The notes: generated by a model from the letters alone, not told the origin. A stretch of DNA of 64,000 nucleotides from Anaerovibrio sp. RM50 (GCF_000622005.1 NZ_KK211383.1:124001-188000), one strand, 5' to 3'. Counted from the stretch's first letter, positions 43,498 through 52,740 are shown. Made by a program: numbers and translations.

Positions 43498-44232
43498 TTA
43501 ATCCAATATTCTTCCGTCCCGGGAGATGGTTACCACCTGCCATGGAAGGAATTTGCCGCTGTTTTTCAGGGCTGTTTCTGCAGCTCTTTGGAGGCCGCCG
43601 CAGCATGGCACCTCCATACGGAGAATAGTTACGCTCTTAATGTCATTATTGCTGATGATTTCCGTCAGCTTTTCGCTGTAATCTCCTTCATCAAGCTTTG
43701 GACAGCCAATAAGGGTTATCTTACCCTTCATGAAATCCTCATGGACATTGGCATAGGCATAGGCGGTGCAGTCCGCCGCAATTAACAGCTTGGCTCCGTC
43801 ATAAAATGGTGCCTGGGTTGGCAGCAGCTTGATCTGGCAAGGCCACTGATTAAGCTGGGAAACAGGCCGTGCAGAAGCCATTGGCGGATTATCTGTCTGA
43901 GGCTCTGGTTCTTCTGTCCGTTTCAACTGCATTAATCTGGAGCCAGGACAGCCCATTCCCATTTGTGGCATCATTGATGAAGGAGCCGCCTTCTTGGCAC
44001 TTTGGGCCGCCTTCACTGCCGCCTCATCATAGGCCGGTGCTTCCCGCTTTTCAAAGGTAATGGCTCCTGTAGGGCATCCTGGCAGGCAGTCACCAAGTCC
44101 ATCACAGAAATGCTCCCTCATCAGCTTGGCTTTACCATCTACAATATCTATGGCTCCCTCATGGCAAGCCTTGGCACACAGTCCACAGCCGTTACATTTT
44201 TCCTCATCAATATGAATAATCTGTCTAAGCAT
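43498..44232 (-). CDS. 4Fe-4S protein resembling FrdX (HcpR-regulon ferredoxin)
   Basis: A 244-residue protein. The N-terminal domain holds two 4Fe-4S motifs (EEKCNGCGLCAKACHEGAI and DGLGDCLPGCPTGAI). A variable linker (about 70-125) contains MGCPGSR. The C-terminal domain has IAADCTAYAY, IGCPKLDEGDYSEKL and EVPCCGGL, all Cys-bearing. This is the build of the FrdX-type proteins often linked to hybrid cluster protein and nitrosative stress control, although hcp is not in the window. A Crp/Fnr-type palindrome sits at the activation position of its promoter. Confidence 0.8.
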   Translation of the reverse strand: MLRQIIHIDEEKCNGCGLCAKACHEGAIDIVDGKAKLMREHFCDGLGDCLPGCPTGAITFEKREAPAYDEAAVKAAQSAKKAAPSSMMPQMGMGCPGSRLMQLKRTEEPEPQTDNPPMASARPVSQLNQWPCQIKLLPTQAPFYDGAKLLIAADCTAYAYANVHEDFMKGKITLIGCPKLDEGDYSEKLTEIISNNDIKSVTILRMEVPCCGGLQRAAETALKNSGKFLPWQVVTISRDGRILD

Positions 44233-44276
44233 ATTTATTTCCTCCTATTGTTCACACACCTTAACTTCATGACATG

Positions 44277-44320
44277 ATTATATACGAATCATCCTAAATG
44301 TTATGTTGTAAAAACAACAT
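44277..44320 (-). promoter_or_regulatory. Promoter with Crp/Fnr-type site at about -41.5
   Basis: Minus-strand -10 TATAAT at 44277-44282, with a predicted start near 44270. The palindrome ATGTTGT-AAAA-ACAACAT (44303-44320, core TTGT-N4-ACAA) is centred at 44311.5, about -41.5. There is no good -35, as expected of a class II activated promoter. Confidence 0.6.
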
Positions 44321-44367
44321 TTTAGAAGTTTTTCACAGTTTATCAGGAGAAATATGCCAGATTATCA

Positions 44368-45294
44368 TTATTTTATTGCCTTAGCAGCTCCCCAGTCATT
44401 TATCTTCTCATAAAGTGGCACTGAAACGCCATATTCCTTGCCTAGACTCACCACTCTGGTTACCAGACCGCTAAATTCTGACTGACGGCCCCGCTGGATA
44501 TCCCTCTGCATGGACATGGTGGAGCCCGGTTTCAGTGCGTCCATCATCTTAAGGCCCGTTTCCACCAGATCCTGCTGGAAATCCGCCCCCATGGCATTTC
44601 CCAGATTCTCCACTTCCTTTATAAGCCCGGCAAACATATCCCGCTTTTCCCCCGGTGTCTGGAACACCTCACAGGAGGAATCATAGTAGGACCCTGCCGC
44701 TGCGGCAGGAGATACAAAGGCAAATTTCTGCAGGGCATCACGGATAATATTATCACTGAAATGTGCTTTTATCTCTGCGTCACGCAAAATCTGCTCCAGC
44801 TGCCGTGCCTTGTCTATTAGCTTTCCCTCCTGCTTTGGCCGATAGCCAAAAATCACCCGCAAAATTTTATTGGACTGGTATATAACTCCAGGAGCTTCTA
44901 TTTCACTCATTACATAAATACAGCCATCAAGGCAGGTCAACTCAGTAAGCTTTTCCTGCATCACACCGCCAGTTCCAAAGACATTCAGAATAGGTACAAT
45001 CAGAGTATCCTGCCCCGCCTTTTCATGGGCAAATGCAATAGCATCCTCAATATTGTAGTATTTCACGCAAACAAAGAGCACATCCGGCGTATCCACATAC
45101 TCATCTGCCGTAACGGCCTTTATATTGTCCACCGTAACGGTACCACGATGATTGGTATGTAGCACCAGTCCTTTTTCCTGTATTGCCTTTAAATGCTGCC
45201 CCCGAGCGATAAGCGTCACATCATTGTTCGCCATAGCCAAATAAGCCGCCAATGTTCCGCCAGTTCCCCCGGCACCAAATATACAAAATTTCAT
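44368..45294 (-). CDS. Ketopantoate reductase family protein (PanE/ApbA-like)
   Basis: A 308-residue NADPH-binding reductase. Starts MKFCIFGAGGTGGTLAAYLA (dinucleotide fold), with LFVCVKYYN at the end of the domain. The C-terminal half holds the helix KFAFVSPAAAAGSYY (Lys and following residues as in PanE) and SSCEVFQTP. It may make pantoate, but many paralogues reduce other 2-oxo acids. It lies downstream of the corrinoid operon, with its own promoter at 45368-45396. Confidence 0.82.
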   Translation of the reverse strand: MKFCIFGAGGTGGTLAAYLAMANNDVTLIARGQHLKAIQEKGLVLHTNHRGTVTVDNIKAVTADEYVDTPDVLFVCVKYYNIEDAIAFAHEKAGQDTLIVPILNVFGTGGVMQEKLTELTCLDGCIYVMSEIEAPGVIYQSNKILRVIFGYRPKQEGKLIDKARQLEQILRDAEIKAHFSDNIIRDALQKFAFVSPAAAAGSYYDSSCEVFQTPGEKRDMFAGLIKEVENLGNAMGADFQQDLVETGLKMMDALKPGSTMSMQRDIQRGRQSEFSGLVTRVVSLGKEYGVSVPLYEKINDWGAAKAIK

Positions 45295-45367
45295 GTGAGG
45301 CCCTCCCTCTCTCTACTTTCCTTGATTGTACATGTCACTAGTAACCTTCATTGATTGTTATACTATT

Positions 45368-45396
45368 ATTTTATCTGTTTTGTAGTATTTATACAA
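45368..45396 (-). promoter_or_regulatory. Promoter of the PanE-like gene
   Basis: Minus-strand -35 TTGTAT (45391-45396), 17 bases, -10 TAAAAT (45368-45373). Confidence 0.55.
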
Positions 45397-45429
45397 TTTG
45401 ACATTCTATATATCGCTAAGACACGTAAG

Positions 45430-45475
45430 GCTGGATACCGATGATACGCACCATCGGCTCCAGCCTTTTTCACTA
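45430..45475. other. Strong hairpin at the end of the corrinoid operon
   Basis: AAGGCTGGA pairs with TCCAGCCTT, enclosing CCGATG/CATCGG. The T run lies on the plus-strand side, although the genes ending here come in on the minus strand. It may still protect or end the operon transcript, but its polarity is odd. Confidence 0.5.
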
Positions 45476-45493
45476 CAATATATAATATGACTT

Positions 45494-46099
45494 TTACAAA
45501 TCCTGTGCCGCCAGGCCCAGTTTTTTCTTCCAATAACCGGAATATACCACCGCCATTGGATTGTTCCCCAGCACCCGATCCTTAACCACCAAGGTAGTAA
45601 CCGGACCATCACAGGCCTTGGAAAAGAGAGCATCATGTCCCACACATAGTCCAGCAGACACGAAAAGCTCCACACCATGCTCATTAAGGTACTTGGCCTG
45701 AGCCTTTGGATTACACATTGGCTCTACTGCACTCTTTGGATTTACCTTCTTTAACTTCAGCACATCCTTGGGAATACTGCAATTCTTACAGCAAACGGAA
45801 ACGACTTCAAAGCCCTGATCAGCAAAAAACTTGGCAAATAGCTTTGCTTCATCCCGAATACCCATGCAAAACCCGATACCAATGGTCTTATATCCCATTT
45901 TTCTGGCAAACTCAGCAGTTTCCTGCAAACGGGTATATTTCATATAAAAGGTACCCTCCACATAGGCGGCCGCCTTCATTATACGTCTTTCCTCTTTATC
46001 GTATAGGGCCAATACCTCGCTCTGCTCCACAGGAACACAGCTTTTCCCCTTCATAAAACACATATGATTAGCATTGCAATTAGCGCAATCTCCCAACAT
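45494..46099 (-). CDS. DUF1847 cysteine-rich protein
   Basis: A 201-residue cytoplasmic protein of the DUF1847 family found in anaerobes. The N-terminal Cys cluster (GDCANCNANHMCFMKGKSC) and later Cys in GIGFCMG, VCCKNCSIPK, PMCNPKAQA and SAGLCVGHD suggest a metal or Fe-S site. The family has no established function. It is the last gene of the corrinoid operon, 32 bases after a UroD-like protein, which suggests a redox or metal-handling role in that pathway. Confidence 0.78.
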   Translation of the reverse strand: MLGDCANCNANHMCFMKGKSCVPVEQSEVLALYDKEERRIMKAAAYVEGTFYMKYTRLQETAEFARKMGYKTIGIGFCMGIRDEAKLFAKFFADQGFEVVSVCCKNCSIPKDVLKLKKVNPKSAVEPMCNPKAQAKYLNEHGVELFVSAGLCVGHDALFSKACDGPVTTLVVKDRVLGNNPMAVVYSGYWKKKLGLAAQDL

Positions 46100-46131
46100 T
46101 GTTCACACACTCCCTTCTATATCGTTCATCC

Positions 46132-47007
46132 TTAGCATAGCTTCAGTTCATATACCACCGGCTTGGCCATCTTGCAACAGGAATGCTGTAAGCAGCCATG
46201 GCCCACCAGCTGGACACCCGCCTGATGACGGGCAAAGCACAGGGCCTCACCATAGCACATTCCCTTAGGCACGACGAAAGGACGACATTGACAAAAGCCA
46301 GCCCGTTGAAAGGCGGCTGAGGTGGCACTACATACATGAACTGTCACATCGGGTACAGCCACCGTAATCCGCTGCAGGGCCTCACGAATAATATCACCAC
46401 ACAGCGTTGTATAAACTTTCGGAGATACCATATTACAGGAAATCAGCGGATCGGCATAGGAAATCACATCCGCCCCCGCCTCAGCCACATAGGCAGCCTC
46501 CAGCACAATATTGTCAATGAGCTGCTCGCACAGCCTTCTAAGAAGCTCTGGTTGAGCCCGCATCCCTTTGTAAATTTCCTTGGATGGTACCAATAGACTC
46601 AGCAGGGTAAAGGGGCCTTCAATATTGAAGCTGACCCGTTCTCCCCTGTGCTTCAGCAGGCGTATTGCCTGTAAATTCTCCTGCATAAGGCCATAGTCAA
46701 AGGAAAAGGTCGGTATTTTCACATCAATCAGCTTCTCATAGGGCAAGGCTCCCGGAACCGGTTGTGACTTATCTGAGATGATATTCCACTTAGCTCCTAG
46801 CTGTTCGGCCTCAGCCATGGTTGCAAAGGGCAGCTTGCACAGCATATCCCCTTCCAACTGACAAATAGTATGGGACATAGTAGCCATGGCCTCACTGTGG
46901 CAATATACATCACTGACCTCCACACCAGCCCGCTGACACAATTCAGTGGCAATATGCCGCTCCGGTTCACCACCGCATCGAAAATGTTCCATGAAGCCCT
47001 TCGCCAT
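46132..47007 (-). CDS. UroD/MtaA-superfamily protein, short and Cys-rich
   Basis: A 291-residue TIM-barrel protein related to uroporphyrinogen decarboxylase-like methyltransferases. It has GPFTLLSLLVP, EAGADVISYADPL, and VHVCSATSAAF where the Zn-binding H-x-C of MtaA would be. It is about 50-70 residues shorter than its two paralogues in the operon, and its last 60 residues carry eight or more Cys (CQCRPF, KGMCYGEALC, HGCLQHSCCK). This unusual end may bind a second metal. Substrate unknown. Confidence 0.72.
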   Translation of the reverse strand: MAKGFMEHFRCGGEPERHIATELCQRAGVEVSDVYCHSEAMATMSHTICQLEGDMLCKLPFATMAEAEQLGAKWNIISDKSQPVPGALPYEKLIDVKIPTFSFDYGLMQENLQAIRLLKHRGERVSFNIEGPFTLLSLLVPSKEIYKGMRAQPELLRRLCEQLIDNIVLEAAYVAEAGADVISYADPLISCNMVSPKVYTTLCGDIIREALQRITVAVPDVTVHVCSATSAAFQRAGFCQCRPFVVPKGMCYGEALCFARHQAGVQLVGHGCLQHSCCKMAKPVVYELKLC

Positions 47008-47043
47008 ATTGCCACCACCTTTCCCAGTTTACTCTAAAACGAT

Positions 47044-47814
47044 TTAAATATAGTATTCCACTTCCTGCTTGCGCACCAGCTGGAAGGCCTGCATGATTTT
47101 ATCCTCATACAGATGGAAATCCTCACTGGTACGATCCCGCACCAAGCCCTTATTAATATCTAAAATTGAATGAACCGTTCCTGGATGAGCATTCATTACC
47201 ACCACCCGGTCCCCCAGATAAATTGCTTCGCTGATATCATGGGTTACAAATACCACACTTAGCTTGTTTTTGCTGTAAATATCCAGCAGCAGCTCCTGCA
47301 GCTCCATGCGGGTAAAGTTGTCCAAGGCCCCAAAGGGCTCATCCATGAATAATATTTCCGGCTCCAAGGCCAAGCTCCTGGCAATAGCTGTCCGCTGACG
47401 CATACCACCAGACAATTCGTGGATATATGAATTCTCATATTTTTCCAAATGCATGAGCTTCAAGTATTCCTTAGCCTTCTCTACCCGGGTTTTCTTATCA
47501 TACATACCTTGAACATCCATACCATAAACCACATTTTCCAATACGGTTTTCCAAGGAAACAGGGCATAGTCCTGAAATACAAAGGCGCATTTAGGCTGAG
47601 GCTCATTCACCAGCTTGTCATCCAGATATACACCACCGAATTCAGCACTATCCAGGCCCGCCATAATTCTAAGAAGGGTGCTTTTACCACAGCCAGATGG
47701 TCCTAAAAGGCAAACAAACTCTCTGGACCCTACTGCCAGATTAAGGTCCGACAGTACCAGCTGGGACTGTCCATCCTTGGAGAAGGACTTACTAACATGT
47801 TTCACTTCCAGCAT
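47044..47814 (-). CDS. NitT/TauT-type ABC transporter ATP-binding protein
   Basis: A 256-residue ATPase of the SsuB/TauB group. Starts MLEVKHVSKSFSKDG; Walker A GPSGCGKST, QDYALFPWKTVLENV, signature ELSGGMRQRTAIARSL, Walker B LFMDEPFGALDNFTR, H-loop VTHDISEA. GGGAGGG lies six bases before the ATG at 47814; upstream in-frame codons to 47883 overlap the permease gene. Powers uptake of the operon's unknown substrate. Confidence 0.92.
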   Translation of the reverse strand: MLEVKHVSKSFSKDGQSQLVLSDLNLAVGSREFVCLLGPSGCGKSTLLRIMAGLDSAEFGGVYLDDKLVNEPQPKCAFVFQDYALFPWKTVLENVVYGMDVQGMYDKKTRVEKAKEYLKLMHLEKYENSYIHELSGGMRQRTAIARSLALEPEILFMDEPFGALDNFTRMELQELLLDIYSKNKLSVVFVTHDISEAIYLGDRVVVMNAHPGTVHSILDINKGLVRDRTSEDFHLYEDKIMQAFQLVRKQEVEYYI

Positions 47815-47827
47815 AATTGTCCCTCCC

Positions 47828-48619
47828 TTAATCCGCCGAATACTTGGCCTGCCACCGCAGCAGATGACGCTGTATCCTGTCAAAAACAGCCATTACAGCA
47901 GTTACCACCAGACCAATAAACAGAATACCCACAATAACCTTGCCATAATCGCCAAAATCGGAATAATATTTTACATACCAGCCTATACCTGAGGTGGCTC
48001 CAATCATTTCAGCCGATGCAAGCAGGATAAAGGAGAAAATCAATCCCACACTGCATCCAGTCAATACCTGGGGCATAATAGCCGGCAGGATAATCTCAAA
48101 GAGTAAGCGCCGTTCCTTGATGCGGAGCATTCGGGCCGAATCAATCAAGGTTTTATCTATCTGCACCGTAGCATTTAGCGTACTCACGAATATTGGCCAA
48201 AAGGCCCCCACAAAAATTACCAGAATAGACGCCAACTGAAAGGTTGGTAAAATAGCAATGGCGTATGGTATATACACAATAGGTGGCACTGCACTCATAA
48301 TCTTTGAAATGGGATGAACAGCATTAAACAATCTGCGTCGCCAGCCCACAAATAAGCCCAAAGGAATGGCCGTGGCCAGTGCCAGGGCATAGGCCGCTGA
48401 CAATAATACCAGGGAGCTGCCCAATCCACGGAATATGGTTGGCAGGTCACCGATAAACAGCTCCAGTACCTGCTGAGGAGATGGGAACAAGAAGGCATCC
48501 AATACCTCCAGCTGCACCGTCAGCACTTCCCACACCACCAGAATCCCCAGAAAAATAGCTGTAACATCCACCACCTGTTGAGTCTTGGCCGACTTAGTAA
48601 AATTGAATTTATAAATCAT
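47828..48619 (-). CDS. NitT/TauT-type ABC transporter permease
   Basis: A 263-residue inner-membrane protein with about six helices. The EAA loop is LIDSARMLRIKERRLLFEIILPA, and the end helix run is GKVIVGILFIGLVVTAVMAVF. The ATG at 48619 overlaps the binding-protein stop by 11 bases. An upstream reading to 48745 would lie inside the binding-protein gene and is rejected. Confidence 0.9.
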   Translation of the reverse strand: MIYKFNFTKSAKTQQVVDVTAIFLGILVVWEVLTVQLEVLDAFLFPSPQQVLELFIGDLPTIFRGLGSSLVLLSAAYALALATAIPLGLFVGWRRRLFNAVHPISKIMSAVPPIVYIPYAIAILPTFQLASILVIFVGAFWPIFVSTLNATVQIDKTLIDSARMLRIKERRLLFEIILPAIMPQVLTGCSVGLIFSFILLASAEMIGATSGIGWYVKYYSDFGDYGKVIVGILFIGLVVTAVMAVFDRIQRHLLRWQAKYSAD

Positions 48620-49658
48620 TTTTCTCAAAATCTGCTTTAAGCTGCTTGTAAATGCTATCCTGCGGCTCAGCTTCAAGAAGCTTGTCCAGGGCCTTCTGAT
48701 AGAGCTGGATATTGATGTGCTCTGCAATGTCAAAGTCCTTTTCAATATAACCCACTTCCTTCATGTACTTATAAAAGTCAATTACGGCATTACGATTTGG
48801 ATCTGGATTGGATTCCACATATTTACCATAGGTCTCCTCATACAGTGTATCCTTATCAATATTCACATACTTGGATAATATCTCTATGGATTCATCCTTA
48901 TTTGTCTTGTAGAATCGATACGCCTTAATCATGGCCCGGAGAAACGCCTCATAATTTTCTGGATGCTTCTGGATATTGGCGGTAGAGGCAATTTGACGGC
49001 AGCATGGATGATTTTCAAAGCCAGGCACCTCCGGACTGTACTTAACAATCTTTAAGCCCTGCTGTTCTGCCATTTTACGGAATGGAGTCCATACAACAGA
49101 AGCATCTGCTGCACCATTCTTCACTGCCTCCATAGCCGCAGAAGCTGATTCCATTTCCTTAAAGGTTACATCCTCGCCAATCTTTAAGCCCTGCTTAATA
49201 GCTGCCTCACGGAATACAATATCACCGGTGGCCAAACGAATGGTGGCCACAGTCTTTCCCTTAAGATTCTTTAAATCAGCTAATTCAGCAGCCTTCTCCG
49301 GCTTTGCCACCAGAGCATGGCCCATGGACATCTGCCCGGCAAAAATCGTTATTGGGCTTCCCTTGGACATATACACCATTGGTGCCGAGCTGCCAAAAGC
49401 TCCCACATCCAGCTTACCATTGGCCACAGCGGTAATGCCCTCACCGGAATTATTGAATAATACCAACTCTGAATTTAACCCTTCTTCAGCAAAATACCCC
49501 TTCTCCTGGGCAATAAAATATAAAATATGTCCAGTGGAAGCCAGATAACCAATCTTAAAATCCGTCTTTTTATCTGTTCCTGCGGACTTTTCAGAACCAC
49601 CGCAGGCTGTTGTAATTATAGCAATTACAATTAATAATGCTGCTAATATCTTCTTCAT
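48609..49658 (-). CDS. NitT/TauT-type substrate-binding lipoprotein
   Basis: A 349-residue lipoprotein. Signal peptide ends TTAC (Cys about 19). The NMT1/SsuA fold has KIGYLASTGHILYFIAQEKGYFAEEGL, ANGKLDVGAFGSSAPMVY, and AIKQGLKIGEDVTF. Relatives bind nitrate, sulfonates, or pyrimidine precursors. Here it sits among corrinoid methyltransferases, so a methylated amine, sulfur compound or ether is the likely ligand (inference). A Cys pair in FENHPCCRQI is unusual. Confidence 0.88.
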   Translation of the reverse strand: MKKILAALLIVIAIITTACGGSEKSAGTDKKTDFKIGYLASTGHILYFIAQEKGYFAEEGLNSELVLFNNSGEGITAVANGKLDVGAFGSSAPMVYMSKGSPITIFAGQMSMGHALVAKPEKAAELADLKNLKGKTVATIRLATGDIVFREAAIKQGLKIGEDVTFKEMESASAAMEAVKNGAADASVVWTPFRKMAEQQGLKIVKYSPEVPGFENHPCCRQIASTANIQKHPENYEAFLRAMIKAYRFYKTNKDESIEILSKYVNIDKDTLYEETYGKYVESNPDPNRNAVIDFYKYMKEVGYIEKDFDIAEHINIQLYQKALDKLLEAEPQDSIYKQLKADFEKNDL

Positions 49659-49675
49659 ACCCTATCATCCCTCTT

Positions 49676-50770
49676 TCATGCCACAATGGATGTGGCATCC
49701 TTAATCGCAAACGGATTGCCGATACGACGTACCGTATTTAACATTTCGTGAATATTTTCAAATGGGGTTTCCGTTGGCAGGCTACACCCAGAGGCTACAA
49801 TAAAGCCCTTTGGTGAATCGTAAACCTTGCGGACAACTTCCACCGTGGCTTTACGCACATCCTCCACCGTGCCCTCCAGCATGGTTTCCGATGGCCGTAC
49901 ATTACCCATAAGCATTACCCTGTCCCCTACCAGCTCCTTGGCCTTTAGGATATCCGCATCATTGTCAATACTCAGGCAGTCCGCCCCGGCCTTTACCATA
50001 TCCTCCCAAATACCATCAGTTTTCCCGCAAATGTGCAGGGTTACCTTCTTACCCTTATTGTGAATATGGTCAATTAGCTTTTTCAAATATGGCAAGGAGA
50101 ATTTACGGAACAATCTTGGGCTTATAACTGTGCTTGATGACATGGCGTCTGTAAGACTTGGGGTAACTCCCGCATCAATTACTGCATCCACATAACGAAG
50201 ATTACTCTCCAATGACACCTGACATAGCTTATGAACAGCTTCCGGATTCTTCAATGTTAAACGCACCAGATTTTCTGCTCCCACCAAAAAAGATGAGTTG
50301 GTAAATGGTCCGGTGACTGCACCACCCACGGGGACTTCCTTGCCTACTGCATCCACCACTATCCTCATGGCCTTTAAATGCTCAGGCAAATTGCCGTCCT
50401 TATAGGGATCCGCCGGACGCAGCTTATCGATCTCATCCAAATTGGACAATCGTGGATCCAGCTTTATTACCGGTTGACCGAGATATGCTGTTTCATCCTC
50501 GGGATATATTACCTCGGACCCCATGGCCTCAGCCTGGGTATACAGATCTGTAAATACCCGGATATTATCATAATGAAATAATTTATAGGCCTCGATGTGG
50601 GCCTTGGCTATCAGCTCACCATTGCCACGGAAATCAGAAACCTTCACTCCGATAACTCTGGCAGCTGTATTGCCCACTATAGGCACACATGGCAGGCGGT
50701 CAATATCTTCGCCCTTGGCATAGGCCGCCATGCGTTCAATGGCCGTCATCTCATCCTTCCACTCACTCAT
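49676..50770 (-). CDS. UroD/MtaA-family corrinoid methyltransferase (second copy)
   Basis: A 364-residue (β/α)8 protein of the MtaA/CmuA methyltransferase family. Zn site: VTLHICGKTDG (H-x-C) with a distal Cys in VASGCSLPTETP. Also VGGAVTGPFTNSSFLVG and DAMSSSTVISPRLF, family regions. Such enzymes move methyl groups between a corrinoid protein and a thiol, tetrahydrofolate or a methyl donor. With the copy at 52741 it may supply the second half-reaction. An alternative ATG lies at residue 8. Confidence 0.86.
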   Translation of the reverse strand: MSEWKDEMTAIERMAAYAKGEDIDRLPCVPIVGNTAARVIGVKVSDFRGNGELIAKAHIEAYKLFHYDNIRVFTDLYTQAEAMGSEVIYPEDETAYLGQPVIKLDPRLSNLDEIDKLRPADPYKDGNLPEHLKAMRIVVDAVGKEVPVGGAVTGPFTNSSFLVGAENLVRLTLKNPEAVHKLCQVSLESNLRYVDAVIDAGVTPSLTDAMSSSTVISPRLFRKFSLPYLKKLIDHIHNKGKKVTLHICGKTDGIWEDMVKAGADCLSIDNDADILKAKELVGDRVMLMGNVRPSETMLEGTVEDVRKATVEVVRKVYDSPKGFIVASGCSLPTETPFENIHEMLNTVRRIGNPFAIKDATSIVA

Positions 50771-50800
50771 GAAATCATCTGCCTTTCTTGCTCAACATTT

Positions 50801-52729
50801 TCATTCTGCATTTACATGGGGAAATTTTGCCTTGGCATGGGGAATGGCTATTGCCTCCATAAAACGGTCCTGAAAATCAGGCTCCGCTGCCGTTTCCACG
50901 AATTCCACCCGACGAGCTATTTCATCTGCCTCCCGCCGTTTATCCACATTCAGCAGTGCAATACGGGCACCGTCACCGGCGGCATTGCCCACTGCATGGA
51001 TATTTTCCAGAGCGCAGTCCGGGAACATTCCCATAGTCAGCGCACTTTTCTTGTTTATATAACTGCCAAAGGCTCCTGCAAGAATTACTTCATCCACATG
51101 ATCAATACCATATTTGTTCAGTAAGTATTCTGCTCCTACATAAATTGCCGCCTTGGCCAGCTGTATAGCTCTTATGTCGGCCTGGGTTACCACTATATCC
51201 TGTCCGATGGCCGTCTCCTTGGCATAGGCCAACACATATTCCCACTTGCCATTTTCGTCCTTTCTGATACGGGGTGAGTTCAGCTTGCCGTTAATTCGGC
51301 CGCTTTTCCCCACAATACCCGCCTCGTAAAGGGCAGCAAATACATCTATAATTCCTGATCCACAAATTCCAAGAGCTCCTGTAATTTCCAGCTCCGGATA
51401 CCATGTATCATTGCCTATAACCTTGTAGGATGGCTCCAGTGTTTCCTTGTCTATTCTTACTCCTTCAATGGCTCCCGGAGCAGCCCGCATACCATATTTT
51501 ATTTGGGCTCCTTCCAGGGCAGGGCCGGTGGCACAGGAGGTACAGAGAAGTCTTTCCTTGTTTCCAAGGTCAATTTCACCGTTGGTGCCAATGTCTATAA
51601 TCAGCTTTATTTTGTCGCTGTTATATGGCTCCTCCGCAATAACCACTGCCATGTTATCGGCTCCTACGAAGCCTGCCTCAATTGGCAATGAATGAACCCA
51701 CCCAGCGGGATTTATCTTTATTCCCAAGTCCCTGGCCTTAATGTCCAGTGCATGGGATGCCACCGGTGCAAAGGGTGAACGGCCCACATAGCCGGGATAA
51801 AGATTCAGTGCCAGATGATGCATTACGGTGTTATAAACCAGCACCATTTCATCCACATCCTCGGGCTTTGCCCCAATGGCCTCTGTCATTTCCCCGGCCA
51901 ACTCATTTATATCATTTATGATGATGTTATGAAGGTTCTGAAGGCCCTCCTCATTACCAGTGGCGTAAGAAACTCTGGAAAGTATATCCTCACCGTAGCC
52001 AATCTGGGAATTCATGCGGGAAGCCTTCTGCAGCAGCTCCCCAGAGTCCAAATCGCAAAGGTAGGCCGCCAATGTGGTGGTACCAATATCAATGGCAATG
52101 CCCAGCTTACAGCTGTAATCACCTCCACGGACCCTGACGATTTCCTTCTTGTCCTCCCGTAATGTTACGGTGACTTCCCAGTTGCTTTCACGCAGTGTCC
52201 TTGAAAGACCACATAAAACCTTGTAATCAACAATTGCCCCCTCTATTCCCGTTTCCTTCTGGAATGCGGTCAGAAGTCGCTGTTGGTCATCGGTGGGATC
52301 CTCCAGGGTTGGAGGTGTAAGTCTGATAAAATACGACTTCACTGCTGGCTTTATCACAATATTTCGCTTACTGCCAGCCTCCAACACCACCTGCTTGGCA
52401 CTTTGGCTTTTCTTTGGTACGCTGACCACCAAATCACCCTGTATCTGAATACAGCAGGCCAGCCTAACGCCCTTTTCCAACTCCTCGGTGGTCAGTATCT
52501 TTTCCTCCACAGGACTTAGTGGTGAAATATTTGCCTTTTCCGAGGTAAGCCCCAGCTTTTCAAAGCTGCCAAACTCCGGTATAACCTTGCATTTGCCACA
52601 GACCATGGCACCGCCACAAGCGGCTTCTATACCTACTCCCAGACTTTGGGCAGCCTGTAAAACTGTTTTCCCAGCCTCCACTTCTCCACGGCGGCCAGAG
52701 GGCTGAAATACAATTTGATATTTTTCCAT
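50801..52729 (-). CDS. Reductive activator of corrinoid proteins (RACo-like, ASKHA/DUF4445)
   Basis: A 642-residue Fe-S ATPase. N-terminal 2Fe-2S ferredoxin (about 1-90) with EAACGGAMVCGKCKV and RLACCIQI supplying four Cys. A linker follows, and the ASKHA ATPase part (about 205-640) has LGIAIDIGTTTLAAYL, LIIDIGTNGEIDLG and GICGSGIIDVFAALYEAGI. It reduces inactive Co(II) corrinoid back to Co(I) using ATP. The ATG at 52729 has GAGGGGG six bases upstream; a TTG at 52744 is less likely. Essential partner of the corrinoid protein at 53768. Confidence 0.93.
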   Translation of the reverse strand: MEKYQIVFQPSGRRGEVEAGKTVLQAAQSLGVGIEAACGGAMVCGKCKVIPEFGSFEKLGLTSEKANISPLSPVEEKILTTEELEKGVRLACCIQIQGDLVVSVPKKSQSAKQVVLEAGSKRNIVIKPAVKSYFIRLTPPTLEDPTDDQQRLLTAFQKETGIEGAIVDYKVLCGLSRTLRESNWEVTVTLREDKKEIVRVRGGDYSCKLGIAIDIGTTTLAAYLCDLDSGELLQKASRMNSQIGYGEDILSRVSYATGNEEGLQNLHNIIINDINELAGEMTEAIGAKPEDVDEMVLVYNTVMHHLALNLYPGYVGRSPFAPVASHALDIKARDLGIKINPAGWVHSLPIEAGFVGADNMAVVIAEEPYNSDKIKLIIDIGTNGEIDLGNKERLLCTSCATGPALEGAQIKYGMRAAPGAIEGVRIDKETLEPSYKVIGNDTWYPELEITGALGICGSGIIDVFAALYEAGIVGKSGRINGKLNSPRIRKDENGKWEYVLAYAKETAIGQDIVVTQADIRAIQLAKAAIYVGAEYLLNKYGIDHVDEVILAGAFGSYINKKSALTMGMFPDCALENIHAVGNAAGDGARIALLNVDKRREADEIARRVEFVETAAEPDFQDRFMEAIAIPHAKAKFPHVNAE

Positions 52730-52740
52730 CAAATTCCCCC

